Position numbers and translations under genes: made by a program. Of a stretch of DNA of 59,049 bases, positions 37,632 through 45,761 are shown one piece after another; within the stretch, counting starts at the first letter, position 1, and each line of letters opens with the position of its first letter. The notes below the pieces were generated by a model that saw nothing but the letters and a program-made list of their open reading frames with translations, did no database searches and was not told the origin of the DNA. Location: contig NZ_LATD01000098.1 of assembly GCF_000981895.1 (NCBI RefSeq), positions 1 through 59,049 of the forward strand, given 5' to 3'. Source of the stretch: Streptomyces odonnellii. Its GTDB lineage: Bacteria > Actinomycetota > Actinomycetes > Streptomycetales > Streptomycetaceae.

Positions 37632-37664
37632 CCGAGGGCCCGTGCCGTCCGCACGGGCCCTCGG
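37632..37664 (+). terminator. Canonical terminator after the FKBP gene
   Basis: A 14-bp perfect stem, CCGAGGGCCCGTGC at 37632-37645 and GCACGGGCCCTCGG at 37651-37664, with a CGTCC loop and followed by CTTTTG. It is the most classical rho-independent terminator in the window, because a U-run is present. Confidence 0.92.
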
Positions 37665-37739
37665 CTTTTGTCCGGACACCCCGGGGCGGTACGGTCGACA
37701 GGCGGAGGCCGCAACGATCAAAAGGGGTGCAAGGCGTCG

Positions 37740-38696
37740 ATGGCCATTGCCAAGGCCGAGCGACTGATGAATCTGGCGCTGTGTCTGCTCGGGACCCGCC
37801 GCCCGCTCAGCAAACGCGAGCTGCGGGGCTCCATCGAGGCCTATCTGGAAGCGGGCACCGACGACTCCTTCAACCGGATGTTCGAGCGCGACAAGGAAGA
37901 TCTGCGCGAACTCGGCCTGGTCATCGAGACGGTGGAGAACCTGGACGGCGAGACCGGCTATCTCGCCCGGCGCGACAGCAACCGGCTGCCCCCCATCACC
38001 CTCGACGCCGAGGAGGCCGCGGCCCTCGGCCTCGCCGCGAAGGTCTGGCAGCAGGCCAGGCTGGCCGGCGCGGCGAGCGGCGCCCTCCAGAAGCTGCGCG
38101 CCGCCGGAATGCCGGAGGCGGAGGACGCGTACGAGGCGCACCACAGCGCGCTCGAACCGCGGATCCCGGTCCACGAGGCCGCGTTCGAACCGCTGATGCT
38201 CGCCTGCCGCGACCGGCGGCCCGTCGTCTTCGACTACCGCAAGGCCAACGCGGCCCGCCCCGAGCAGCGCCAGGTGGAGCCCTGGACGCTGGAGTGCTGG
38301 CGCGGCCACTGGTATCTCGCCGGCTGGGACCGCGACCGCGGCGCCGAGCGGGTCTTCCGGCTCTCCCGGATCACGGGCAGGGTCCGCTCCCGCGCGGGTT
38401 CGTTCACCGCGCCCGTACCCGACGCGGTGACCGTACGGGAGACCGTGGAGAGCTGGGCGGGGGAGACCGCCACCCGCTCCGCGCTGATCAGACTGCGGTC
38501 CGGGTGCGGCTATCCGCTGCGCGCGCGGGCGGTGTCGTCCAGGGACCTGGGCGACGGCTGGGACGAGCTGGAGATCCCGTACGGGCACGGCCTCGACGCC
38601 TGGCTGGTGGAGTTCGGCCCGGACGTGGTCGTACTGGAACCCGCGGATCTGCGGGCCGATGTCGTCGAGCGGCTGCGCGCCGTGGCGAAGGGCTGA
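37740..38696 (+). CDS. pafB: WYL-domain transcription activator PafB
   Basis: A 318-residue regulator with an N-terminal winged helix (about residues 5-75, AERLMNLALCLLGTRRPLSKRELRGSIEAYL...RDKEDLRELGLVIETV) and a WYL domain (about 145-235, ALEPRIPVHEAAFEPLMLACRDRRPVVFDYRKAN, then WTLECWRGHWYLAGWDRDRGAERVFRLSRITG). In mycobacteria PafB and PafC form a heteromeric activator of DNA-damage genes independent of LexA/RecA; its genes are linked to pafA although it is not needed for pupylation. Equal in length to PafC, it ends 17 bases before the pafC start, suggesting an operon. ATG at 37740 with AAGG upstream. Confidence 0.93.
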   Translation: MAIAKAERLMNLALCLLGTRRPLSKRELRGSIEAYLEAGTDDSFNRMFERDKEDLRELGLVIETVENLDGETGYLARRDSNRLPPITLDAEEAAALGLAAKVWQQARLAGAASGALQKLRAAGMPEAEDAYEAHHSALEPRIPVHEAAFEPLMLACRDRRPVVFDYRKANAARPEQRQVEPWTLECWRGHWYLAGWDRDRGAERVFRLSRITGRVRSRAGSFTAPVPDAVTVRETVESWAGETATRSALIRLRSGCGYPLRARAVSSRDLGDGWDELEIPYGHGLDAWLVEFGPDVVVLEPADLRADVVERLRAVAKG

Positions 38697-38713
38697 GGGG
38701 GACCCGGACAACC

Positions 38714-39670
38714 ATGGCAGCCAACGCCATCGACCAGACCCGGCGGATGCTCTCGCTGGTGACCTATCTGCGGGAGCGCCCCGGCGCCCATGTCAGCGAC
38801 GTGGCCCGGGCGTTCGGGATCAGCGAGGACGAACTGATCTCGGACCTCGATGTCCTGCCCATGTGCGGTACGAGCTTCCGCGGCGGGGATCTGCTCGACA
38901 TCGACACCGACGGCGACCGGATCTGGTGGCACAACCCGGACGATGTCGCCGAGCCCCTGCGGCTCGCCGCCGACGAGGCCACGGCGCTGCTGGTGGCCGC
39001 CCGGGCCGTCACCACCCTGCCGGGGCTGCGCGAGGGCGACCGGCAGGCTCTCCTGCGCGCCACCGCCAAGCTGGAGGCCGCGGCGGGCGAGGCGGCGGGC
39101 GCCAGCTCCCGGCTCTCGGTGACCTTCGAGTCCGAGGGCGGGGTGTTCGCCGAGGTCGACCGGGCCATCTCCGAGCGTCGCAGGCTGTGGCTGCGCTACT
39201 ACTCACCGGCGCGGGACGAGCTGACGGAGCGCGAGGTCGACCCGATCCGGCTGTTCGCCGTGGGCCACACCTATATGGAGGCCTGGTGCCGGCTGTCCGA
39301 GGCGCGGCGTACGTTCCGGCTCGACCGGGTCGCCGAGATCAAGCTGCTGGACGCCCCGGCCGCGCCGCCCGAGCTGGAGCTGAGGGATCTGTCGGAGGGG
39401 CTCGTACAGCCGTCGGCGGAGGATCCCGAAGTGGTGGTCGAGGTCGGGCCCGGCGGGCGCTGGGTCGCCGAGTACTACCCGCACGACAGCGCTGAGGAAC
39501 AGCCCGACGGCGGGCTGCGGATCACGCTGCGCACGCCCGCGCCCGCCTCGCTGCGGCGGCTGGCCCTGCGGCTCGGCGGTGACGGACGGATCGTCTCCCC
39601 GAGGGAACTCGCGGAGAGCGCGCGGCTGGCGGCGGACGAGGCGCTCGCGGCGTACGACGGGCGGGAGTGA
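38714..39670 (+). CDS. pafC: WYL-domain transcription activator PafC
   Basis: A 318-residue paralogue and partner of PafB. The N-terminal HTH is IDQTRRMLSLVTYLRERPGAHVSDVARAFGISEDELISDLDVLPMCG (about residues 6-52). The WYL domain lies near 140-215 (ISERRRLWLRYYSPARDELTEREVDPIRLFAVGHTYMEAWCRLSEARRTFRLDRVAEIKLLD), followed by a WCX-like C-terminal extension (VEVGPGGRWVAEYYPHDSAEEQPDGGLRITLRTPAPASLRRLALRLG). The complex binds sigma factor and DNA in mycobacteria; the same is expected here. ATG at 38714 follows AGGGGGACCCGG. Downstream lies a small zinc-ribbon-like protein gene. Confidence 0.93.
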   Translation: MAANAIDQTRRMLSLVTYLRERPGAHVSDVARAFGISEDELISDLDVLPMCGTSFRGGDLLDIDTDGDRIWWHNPDDVAEPLRLAADEATALLVAARAVTTLPGLREGDRQALLRATAKLEAAAGEAAGASSRLSVTFESEGGVFAEVDRAISERRRLWLRYYSPARDELTEREVDPIRLFAVGHTYMEAWCRLSEARRTFRLDRVAEIKLLDAPAAPPELELRDLSEGLVQPSAEDPEVVVEVGPGGRWVAEYYPHDSAEEQPDGGLRITLRTPAPASLRRLALRLGGDGRIVSPRELAESARLAADEALAAYDGRE

Positions 39671-39728
39671 GACAGGAGTGGACGGGCGGGGGCCGGGAGT
39701 GGACGGGCGGGAAGAAGGAGAGCCGGGA

Positions 39729-40013
39729 ATGATGTCGGTGGTGACCGGGGTGCCGGAGATCTCGTCCGGAGTGCCGGAGATCTCAGCGGTGCTTCCCGTG
39801 CTCTTCAAGGCGTCCTGTACCGAGTGCCTGGCCCGGTTCGAACTCTCGGCGGGCGCGCTGCGCCTGGCGATCGGGGCCACGCCCAAGACCACCTTCTACT
39901 CGTTCACCTGCCCCGAGTGCGAGAGCCTCGTGCGCAAGCCCGCGGGGGAGCGGATCGTGGAACTCCTCACCGGCGGCGGGGTGCGGACACTGCGCCTGCA
40001 CGCCACTTCCTGA
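39729..40013 (+). CDS. Small protein with two CxxC pairs
   Basis: A 94-residue protein of unknown function. Two cysteine pairs, ASCTECLARFEL near residues 29-40 and FTCPECESLVRKP near 59-71, form a likely zinc ribbon. The loop between them, GALRLAIGATPKTTFYSFTC, is hydrophobic. The N-terminus includes a short tandem repeat, VPEISSGVPEIS, encoded by two exact copies of GTGCCGGAGATCTC. The ATG at 39729 is followed by a second ATG; GAAGAAGGAGAGCCGGGA supplies the site. It probably follows pafC on the same transcript. Homologues occur in streptomycetes between pafC and tatA by recollection. It could be a nucleic-acid-binding accessory; no evidence fixes this. Confidence 0.72.
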   Translation: MMSVVTGVPEISSGVPEISAVLPVLFKASCTECLARFELSAGALRLAIGATPKTTFYSFTCPECESLVRKPAGERIVELLTGGGVRTLRLHATS

Positions 40014-40101
40014 GCCCGGCGCCCCGTGACTTCCGTGTCGTACACCACTGTCCGAGATCACCATTGTCCGAGATCCCCCGAGAACGGTTCAGGTTCTGCC
40101 C

Positions 40102-40299
40102 ATGTTCTGGCCCATGCTCGCCGTCGCCCTGGGTTTCTGCGGGATCGCCGTCCTCGGTGTCCTGGCCGTCCGGGTCTTTGCCGAGGCCCAGCGGCTCGGC
40201 CGGCAGGTCGCCGCGACCACCGAGCGGATCAACCGGGCCGCCGAGGATCTGGAGCGCGCCGCCACCCGGCTGGCCGCCACCGGTGACGCGCTGCGGTAG
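40102..40299 (+). CDS. Small single-pass membrane protein
   Basis: A 65-residue protein. One transmembrane helix, [25 protein letters not shown] (about residues 5-29), is followed by an amphipathic, Ala/Arg/Glu-rich helix ([35 protein letters not shown]) with a heptad-like pattern. The topology resembles small DUF948-like proteins and, loosely, TatA, which is encoded 260 bases downstream. However, there is no FG-x-KLP hinge, so it is not a second TatA. The function is unknown. Coding is supported by third-position GC bias and the clear membrane-helix/coil layout. Confidence 0.65.
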   Translation: MFWPMLAVALGFCGIAVLGVLAVRVFAEAQRLGRQVAATTERINRAAEDLERAATRLAATGDALR

Positions 40300-40445
40300 C
40301 GGTTGCCCCCGCGCCCTCCACCCGGCCCGGGGCGGACGGTACGCTGACGAGCGCGCCCCCCGTGGGCCGGACCGGGAGGAACCCGGACGGGCCGCACGGG
40401 TCGCGGATCGGTCGTACGCGGGGCAGTCGGGAGTATGCACAGGGA

Positions 40446-40476
40446 TTGCCCCGCGTTTACCCCTGCGGGTTACGAT
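40446..40476 (+). promoter_or_regulatory. Candidate promoter of tatA
   Basis: TTGCCC (40446-40451) and TACGAT (40471-40476) resemble -35 and -10 elements with a 19-base spacer. The leader to the tatA ATG would be about 76 bases. The spacer is one or two bases longer than ideal. Confidence 0.4.
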
Positions 40477-40559
40477 CGCTGCGAGTACCAACGCCGGACA
40501 CCGGTTCGGTTGTACGGGCAGCCCCCGTCCCAACCGCCTCAGCGAGAAGGAAGTCGGAC

Positions 40560-40862
40560 ATGATCGGCAATCTGAAGCCCCTCGAGATCGTTCTGATCAT
40601 CGTTGTCATCCTGCTGCTGTTCGGTGCCAAGAAGCTGCCCGACATGGCGCGTTCGCTCGGCAAGTCGGCCCGCATCCTCAAGAGCGAGGCCAAGGCCATG
40701 AAGAAGGACGACGACAGCGCCGCGGCTCCCCCGGCCGACCAGGCCACCACGGCCGACGCGACCGCCCAGCAGCAGGCCGCGCCCAGGACGATCCAGGCCT
40801 CGCCCGGTGATGTCACCAGCTCCCGTCCGGTCAGCGAGCCGAACCGCACCGCCCAGAGCTGA
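40560..40862 (+). CDS. tatA: Twin-arginine translocase subunit TatA
   Basis: A 100-residue TatA-family protein that oligomerises with TatC to move folded, twin-arginine-signal proteins across the membrane. The short N-terminal transmembrane helix ([15 protein letters not shown], about 7-21) is followed by the hinge [30 protein letters not shown]. The tail from about residue 50 is Ala/Gln/Pro-rich and presumably disordered. AAGGAAG lies seven bases before the ATG. tatC follows 44 bases downstream, forming a tatAC unit; tatB is typically elsewhere in streptomycetes. Confidence 0.96.
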   Translation: MIGNLKPLEIVLIIVVILLLFGAKKLPDMARSLGKSARILKSEAKAMKKDDDSAAAPPADQATTADATAQQQAAPRTIQASPGDVTSSRPVSEPNRTAQS

Positions 40863-40906
40863 CCGCACCCCACTGACGGCTGCCGCTACGAGACGAGGGA
40901 CGCGGG

Positions 40907-41860
40907 TTGCTCAAGTCTGCCCGGAAGCAGGAGAAACAGGAGAAAGACGTCGAGGGGCGCATGCCCCTTGCCGAGCACCTGCGTGAACTGCGAAACCGCC
41001 TGCTGAAGTCGGTCCTGGCGATCCTGGTCATCACGATCATCGCCGCGTTCTACTACAAGGACCTCATCGAGTTCATGATGCAGCCGATCCTCGACTCGGT
41101 GGGCTGCGTCGGTGGCACGCTGACACAGAAGAACGGCCAGCCGTGCGCGGACATGACCGTCAACGGTCTGATCTCGCCCTTCTCGATCGCCCTGAAGGTC
41201 TCCCTCGTCTCGGGTGTCGTGCTGTCCACACCGGTCTGGCTGTACCAGCTCTGGGGCTTCCTCGCGCCCGGACTGCACAGCCACGAGAAGAAGTACGCGC
41301 TGTCGTTCGTGGGGATCGGCGTCCCGCTCTTCCTCAGCGGCGCCGTCCTCGCGTACAAGATCCTTCCGCAGACCGCCACGATCCTGCTCGACTTCACCCC
41401 GGACAACGCGCGGAACCTGCTGCCGCTCGACGAGTATCTCGATCTCGTGGTCCGCATGGTGATCGTGTTCGGGCTGGCCTTCGAGCTGCCGCTGCTGCTG
41501 GTCCTGCTGAACTTCACCGGAGTGCTGTCGGCGAAGCGGCTCGCCTCCTGGTGGCGGCTGATGGTGCTGGGGATCACGCTCTTCTCCGCGGTCGCGACCC
41601 CGACCGGTGACCCGCTCACCATGCTGACACTGGCCGCCCCCATCGTGTTCCTGTACTTCCTTGCGCTGGGTGTCTGCTTCCTCAACGACCGGCGGCGCAG
41701 GCGCAACAACCCGGACGCGGATCTGGACGACGACGAGGCCTCCGACCTCGATCTGACCCCCGAGTCCGTCGGTGCGACCGAGCCGGTCACACCGCCGTCC
41801 GCACTGCCCGAGCAGGGCGGGCGAACGGACCGGCTGAACGGGTACGACGACATCACCTGA
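40907..41860 (+). CDS. tatC: Twin-arginine translocase subunit TatC
   Basis: A 317-residue six-helix membrane protein that recognises twin-arginine signal peptides. The N-terminal cytoplasmic MPLAEHLRELRNRLLKSVLAILVITII (with the conserved HLxELRxR) lies near residues 19-45. Further signatures are the family block LYQLWGFLAPGLHSHEKKY near 105-123 and FELPLLLVLLNFTGVLSAKRLASWWR near 190-215. The C-terminal about 60 residues form an acidic tail (DADLDDDEASDLDL). A start at TTG 40907 fits GAGGGACG upstream; an internal ATG at residue 19 would leave only the core. A strong terminator follows at 41865. Confidence 0.96.
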   Translation: MLKSARKQEKQEKDVEGRMPLAEHLRELRNRLLKSVLAILVITIIAAFYYKDLIEFMMQPILDSVGCVGGTLTQKNGQPCADMTVNGLISPFSIALKVSLVSGVVLSTPVWLYQLWGFLAPGLHSHEKKYALSFVGIGVPLFLSGAVLAYKILPQTATILLDFTPDNARNLLPLDEYLDLVVRMVIVFGLAFELPLLLVLLNFTGVLSAKRLASWWRLMVLGITLFSAVATPTGDPLTMLTLAAPIVFLYFLALGVCFLNDRRRRRNNPDADLDDDEASDLDLTPESVGATEPVTPPSALPEQGGRTDRLNGYDDIT

Positions 41861-41864
41861 CCTC

Positions 41865-41896
41865 CCCGTACGGCGGCCCACCGGCCGCCGTACGGG
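41865..41896 (+). terminator. Terminator after tatC
   Basis: A 14-bp perfect stem, CCCGTACGGCGGCC at 41865-41878 and GGCCGCCGTACGGG at 41883-41896, with a CACC loop, four bases past the tatC stop. It is followed by TGGTTTCC. The helicase gene downstream therefore has its own promoter; TAGGCT at 41946-41951 is a candidate -10, ten bases before its ATG. Confidence 0.9.
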
Positions 41897-41961
41897 TGGT
41901 TTCCAAGGACGATTAAAGATCGGCTGACTGTTCAGACGCGGCGGGTAGGCTCGACAGCAAG

Positions 41962-44790
41962 ATGACAGAGGACCTCTCTCCAGCCGAGCGGTACGCCGCT
42001 GCCCGGATCCGTGCAGCCGAGCAGGCCACCGCGCTCGCACCCTTTCGCGAGTTGTACGACTTCGGCCTCGACCCGTTCCAGATCGAGGCCTGTCAGGCCC
42101 TTGAGGCCGGGAAGGGCGTACTTGTCGCCGCGCCCACGGGTTCGGGCAAGACGATCGTCGGCGAGTTCGCCGTGCACCTGGCCCTGGCCGAGGGGCGTAA
42201 GTGCTTCTACACCACGCCCATCAAGGCGCTCTCCAACCAGAAGTACGCCGATCTCGTCAAGCGCTACGGCGCGGGCAAGGTCGGCCTGCTGACCGGTGAC
42301 AACAGCGTCAATGCCGAGGCCCCGGTGATCGTCATGACCACCGAGGTGCTGCGGAACATGCTGTACGCGGGCTCCCAGTCACTGGTCGGTCTCGGTTACG
42401 TGGTCATGGACGAGGTGCACTACCTCTCCGACCGGTTCCGGGGCGCGGTCTGGGAAGAGGTGATCATCCACCTCCCCGAGTCGGTGACGCTCGTCTCGCT
42501 CTCGGCGACGGTCTCGAACGCCGAGGAGTTCGGTGACTGGCTGGACACCGTCCGCGGTGACACCGAGGTGATCGTCTCCGAGCACCGGCCCGTGCCGCTC
42601 TGGCAGCATGTGCTGGCAGGCCGCCGGATGTACGACCTCTTCGAGGAGGAGTCCGACCACGGCGGCCGGGGCCCGGGCAAGCGGGAGGTCAACCCCGATC
42701 TCGTCCGGCTGGCCCGGATGGAGAACCAGCGGACGTACAACCCGCGCGACCGCAGACGCGGCAAGATGGTCCGCGAGGCCGACCGGGAGCGGGAGCGCCG
42801 GCAGCGGAGCCGGATCTGGACGCCCTCCAGGCCCGAGGTCATCGAGCGCCTCGACGCGGAAGGGCTGCTGCCCGCGATCACCTTCATCTTCAGCCGGGCC
42901 GGCTGCGAGGCCGCCGTACAGCAGTGCCTGTACGCGGGGCTGCGGCTCAACAACGACGAGGCGCGGCGGCGGGTGCGCGAGATCGTCGAGGAGCGCACGG
43001 CCTCGATCCCCGGCGAGGATCTCCATGTCCTCGGCTACTACGAGTGGCTGGAGGGCCTGGAGCGGGGCATCGCCGCGCACCACGCGGGGATGCTGCCGAC
43101 CTTCAAGGAGGTCGTCGAGGAGCTGTTCGTCCGCGGACTGGTCAAGGCGGTCTTCGCCACCGAGACCCTGGCGCTCGGCATCAACATGCCCGCCAGGTCC
43201 GTGGTGCTGGAGAAGCTCGTCAAATGGAACGGCGAGCAGCACGCCGACATCACCCCCGGCGAGTACACCCAGCTCACCGGCCGGGCCGGGCGCCGGGGCA
43301 TCGACGTCGAGGGCCACGCGGTGGTGCTCTGGCAGCGCGGGATGGACCCGGGCGGGCTGGCGGGGCTGGCCGGGACCCGGACGTACCCCCTGCGCTCCAG
43401 CTTCCGGCCCTCGTACAACATGGCCGTCAACCTCGTGCACCAGTTCGGGCGGCACCGCTCGCGTGAGCTGCTGGAGACCTCCTTCGCCCAGTTCCAGGCC
43501 GACAAGTCGGTCGTCGGGATCTCCCGCCAGGTGCGGAAGAACGAGGAGGGGCTCGACGGCTACCGCGCCGGGATGACCTGTCACCTCGGGGACTTCGAGG
43601 AGTACGCGCGGCTGCGCCGCGACCTCAAGGAGCGCGAGAACGATCTCGCCAAGCAGGGCGCCGCACAGCGCCGGGCCGCCGCGGCCACGGCGCTGGAGAA
43701 GCTCAAGGCGGGCGATGTCATCCACGTACCGACCGGGAAGTTCGCCGGTCTGGCGCTGGTCCTCGACCCGGGGCTGCCGGCCGGCCGGGCCAACGGGCAC
43801 CGGGGCTTCGAGCACCAGGACGGGCCGCGGCCACTGGTGCTGACCGTGGAGCGGCAGGTCAAGCGGCTGGCCACGATGGACTTCCCCGTGCCGGTCGAGC
43901 CGCTGGAGCGGATGCGGATCCCCAAGTCCTTCAACGCGCGCTCGCCGCAGTCGCGCCGCGATCTGGCGTCCGCGCTGCGCTCCAAGGCCGGTCATATCGT
44001 GCCCGAGCGGCATCGCAAGCAGCGCGCGGCGGCGGCCGACGACCGCGAGATCGCCCGGCTGCGCTCGGAGCTGCGGGCCCATCCCTGCCATGGCTGCGAC
44101 GAGCGCGAGGACCATGCCCGCTGGGCCGAGCGCTACCACCGGCTCCAGCGGGACACCCGCCAGTTGGAGCGCAGGATCGAGGGCCGGACGAACACCATCG
44201 CCCGTACCTTCGACCGGATCGTGGCGCTCCTCACCGAGCTGGACTATCTGCGCGGTGACGAGGTCACCGTGCACGGCAAGCGGCTCGCCAGGCTCTACGG
44301 CGAGCTGGACCTGCTCGCCAGTGAGTGTCTGCGGGACAGGGTCTGGGAGGACCTCGGCCCGGCCGAGCTGGCGGCCTGTGTCTCGGCGCTCGTGTACGAG
44401 GCCCGGCAGTCCGATGACGCGGTGGCGCCCAAGCTGCCTTCGGGCAAGGCCAAGGCCGCGCTCGGCGAGATGATCCATATCTGGGGCAGGCTCGACGCCC
44501 TGGAGGAGGAGCTGAGGATCAACCAGGCGGAGGGCGTCGGCCAGCGCGAGCCGGACCTCGGCTTCGCCTGGGCGGTCTATATGTGGGCCTCGGGCCGGGG
44601 GCTCGACGAGGTGCTGCGCGAGGCGGAGATGCCGGCCGGTGACTTCGTACGGTGGTGCAAGCAGGTCATCGATGTGCTCGGGCAGATCGCGGCGGCGGCC
44701 CCCCGGGACAACAGCACGGTCGCGAAGAACGCGCGCAAGGCGGTCGACGCGGTGCTGCGCGGAGTGGTGGCGTACAGCTCGGTGGGCTGA
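41962..44790 (+). CDS. DEAD/DEAH-box helicase, HelY/Ski2-like
   Basis: A 942-residue superfamily-2 helicase of the Ski2-like actinobacterial HelY type. It has a Q-motif-like FGLDPFQIEACQAL near residue 28, Walker A VAAPTGSGKT near 54-63, TTPIKALSNQK (Ia), DEVH in VVMDEVHYLSD near 150-160, and SLSATVSNAEEF (III). FIFSRAGCEAA (IV), FATETLALGINMPARSVV (V) and QLTGRAGRRGIDVEG (VI, near 433) complete the set. The C-terminal half resembles the DSHCT region of Mtr4/Ski2 proteins (AELAACVSALVYEARQSDD...WGRLDALEEELRI), suggesting RNA processing or decay. The mycobacterial homologue also lies beside tatAC. Cytoplasmic; substrate unproven. Confidence 0.94.
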   Translation: MTEDLSPAERYAAARIRAAEQATALAPFRELYDFGLDPFQIEACQALEAGKGVLVAAPTGSGKTIVGEFAVHLALAEGRKCFYTTPIKALSNQKYADLVKRYGAGKVGLLTGDNSVNAEAPVIVMTTEVLRNMLYAGSQSLVGLGYVVMDEVHYLSDRFRGAVWEEVIIHLPESVTLVSLSATVSNAEEFGDWLDTVRGDTEVIVSEHRPVPLWQHVLAGRRMYDLFEEESDHGGRGPGKREVNPDLVRLARMENQRTYNPRDRRRGKMVREADRERERRQRSRIWTPSRPEVIERLDAEGLLPAITFIFSRAGCEAAVQQCLYAGLRLNNDEARRRVREIVEERTASIPGEDLHVLGYYEWLEGLERGIAAHHAGMLPTFKEVVEELFVRGLVKAVFATETLALGINMPARSVVLEKLVKWNGEQHADITPGEYTQLTGRAGRRGIDVEGHAVVLWQRGMDPGGLAGLAGTRTYPLRSSFRPSYNMAVNLVHQFGRHRSRELLETSFAQFQADKSVVGISRQVRKNEEGLDGYRAGMTCHLGDFEEYARLRRDLKERENDLAKQGAAQRRAAAATALEKLKAGDVIHVPTGKFAGLALVLDPGLPAGRANGHRGFEHQDGPRPLVLTVERQVKRLATMDFPVPVEPLERMRIPKSFNARSPQSRRDLASALRSKAGHIVPERHRKQRAAAADDREIARLRSELRAHPCHGCDEREDHARWAERYHRLQRDTRQLERRIEGRTNTIARTFDRIVALLTELDYLRGDEVTVHGKRLARLYGELDLLASECLRDRVWEDLGPAELAACVSALVYEARQSDDAVAPKLPSGKAKAALGEMIHIWGRLDALEEELRINQAEGVGQREPDLGFAWAVYMWASGRGLDEVLREAEMPAGDFVRWCKQVIDVLGQIAAAAPRDNSTVAKNARKAVDAVLRGVVAYSSVG

Positions 44791-44810
44791 GGCGGGAGGC
44801 AGTCACGTCC

Positions 44811-44857
44811 GCGCGGCGCCCGGGTCCGCACCTTCGGTACGGGCCGGGGCGCCGCGC
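44811..44857. terminator. Terminator between helicase and NicO genes
   Basis: GCGCGGCGCCC (44811-44821) pairs with GGGCGCCGCGC (44847-44857), 11 bp, around a 25-base GC-rich loop that may extend the stem. It lies in the 92-base convergent gap. Confidence 0.7.
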
Positions 44858-44882
44858 ACGGTGGTGTCAGGCCGACACGGCG

Positions 44883-45761
44883 TCAGGCGGACAGGGTGGA
44901 GACGGCGGCGAGGAAGTAGAGGCAGCCGGCCGTCGCGACTGTCAGCCCGGCTACCACCGGGGTCCAGGCCGCCAGTCTGGTCGCGGCGGTTCCGCCGCGC
45001 AGTCGCTTCTCCAGGAAGGCGAAGCCGCGGATGCTCATGACGCCGACGCAGGTCAGGGTGACCGCCATGCCGATTCCGAAGACGACGACGAGCACCACGG
45101 CGCCCGCCGCGCGGCCGGTCAGCAGGCCGCTGACCAGGACGAGGAAGGCGGACGGCGAGGGCAGCAGACCGCCGGAGAGCGCGAGGGCCGTCAGACCGCG
45201 GCGGGACCAGGGATCGGTCAACTCGTGGGTGTGCGTGTGGGTGTGGGCGGGGTGATGGTGGTGGTGTCCCGGGTGTGCCGGGTGCCCCTGCTCGTGGTCG
45301 TGCCCCTGCGCGTGGCTGTGGCCGTGCTCGCCGCTGTGCCCATGCGCGTGGCCGTGCTCGTGCCCATGCGTGTGGCTGTGCCCATGGCCGCCGTGTCCCC
45401 TCAGGTGCCGGTACACCAGGCTCGCTCCCACGGCGACCACGATGACTCCGGCCGCCGCCTGCATCCACGCGGTCGCCGTCTCCGTACCGAACGCCGCCGT
45501 CCCGCTGACGCCCACCCACACCAGCGCCAGCACCAGCACGGAGAAGGTGTGCATCGCCGCGACGATCACACCGAGGCGTACCGCGTCCCGGACGCGCCCT
45601 CGCGTACCCGCCAGATACGCGGCCGTGATCGCCTTGCCATGGCCGGGTGCGACGGCGTGCGCCGCGCCCACGCCCAGGGCGACGACAAGAGCTATCCAGA
45701 AGACAGCGCGGCCGTCGAAGAGAGCCACCAGGCGGCTGTCGAGTCCGCCGAGGTCCGTCAT
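44883..45761 (-). CDS. NicO/RcnA-family metal exporter with His-rich loop
   Basis: A 292-residue polytopic membrane protein of the nickel/cobalt transporter NicO superfamily. The first half includes IALVVALGVGAAHAVAPGHGKAITAAYLAGTRG (HAxxPGHGK signature, near residues 23-55) and LGVIVAAMHTFSVLVLALVWVG. A loop near 120-180 has about 27 histidines in GHGH, THTH and HHHHH runs, fitting Ni, Co or Zn handling. The second half begins SRRGLTALALSGGLLPSPSAFLVLVSGLLTGRA. The upstream gene overlaps by four bases (ATGA) and encodes a membrane-anchored extracytoplasmic partner. Export is the known role of RcnA; import or delivery is possible in other NicO members. Metal identity is inferred. Confidence 0.9.
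   Translation of the reverse strand: MTDLGGLDSRLVALFDGRAVFWIALVVALGVGAAHAVAPGHGKAITAAYLAGTRGRVRDAVRLGVIVAAMHTFSVLVLALVWVGVSGTAAFGTETATAWMQAAAGVIVVAVGASLVYRHLRGHGGHGHSHTHGHEHGHAHGHSGEHGHSHAQGHDHEQGHPAHPGHHHHHPAHTHTHTHELTDPWSRRGLTALALSGGLLPSPSAFLVLVSGLLTGRAAGAVVLVVVFGIGMAVTLTCVGVMSIRGFAFLEKRLRGGTAATRLAAWTPVVAGLTVATAGCLYFLAAVSTLSA

Noticed and set aside
38714..39670. A YafY-type WYL repressor unrelated to PafBC
   Set aside because: The adjacent equal-sized WYL paralogue and linkage to pafA fit PafB-PafC better.
42379..44478. 699-codon minus-strand frame in the helicase gene
   Set aside because: It is a shadow of the HelY-type helicase; the leucine/valine/arginine-rich translation is composition-driven.
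45230..45420. CRISPR- or satellite-like array of GTG/CCC repeats
   Set aside because: It is simply the coding sequence for the His-rich loop of the NicO protein; there are no spacers.
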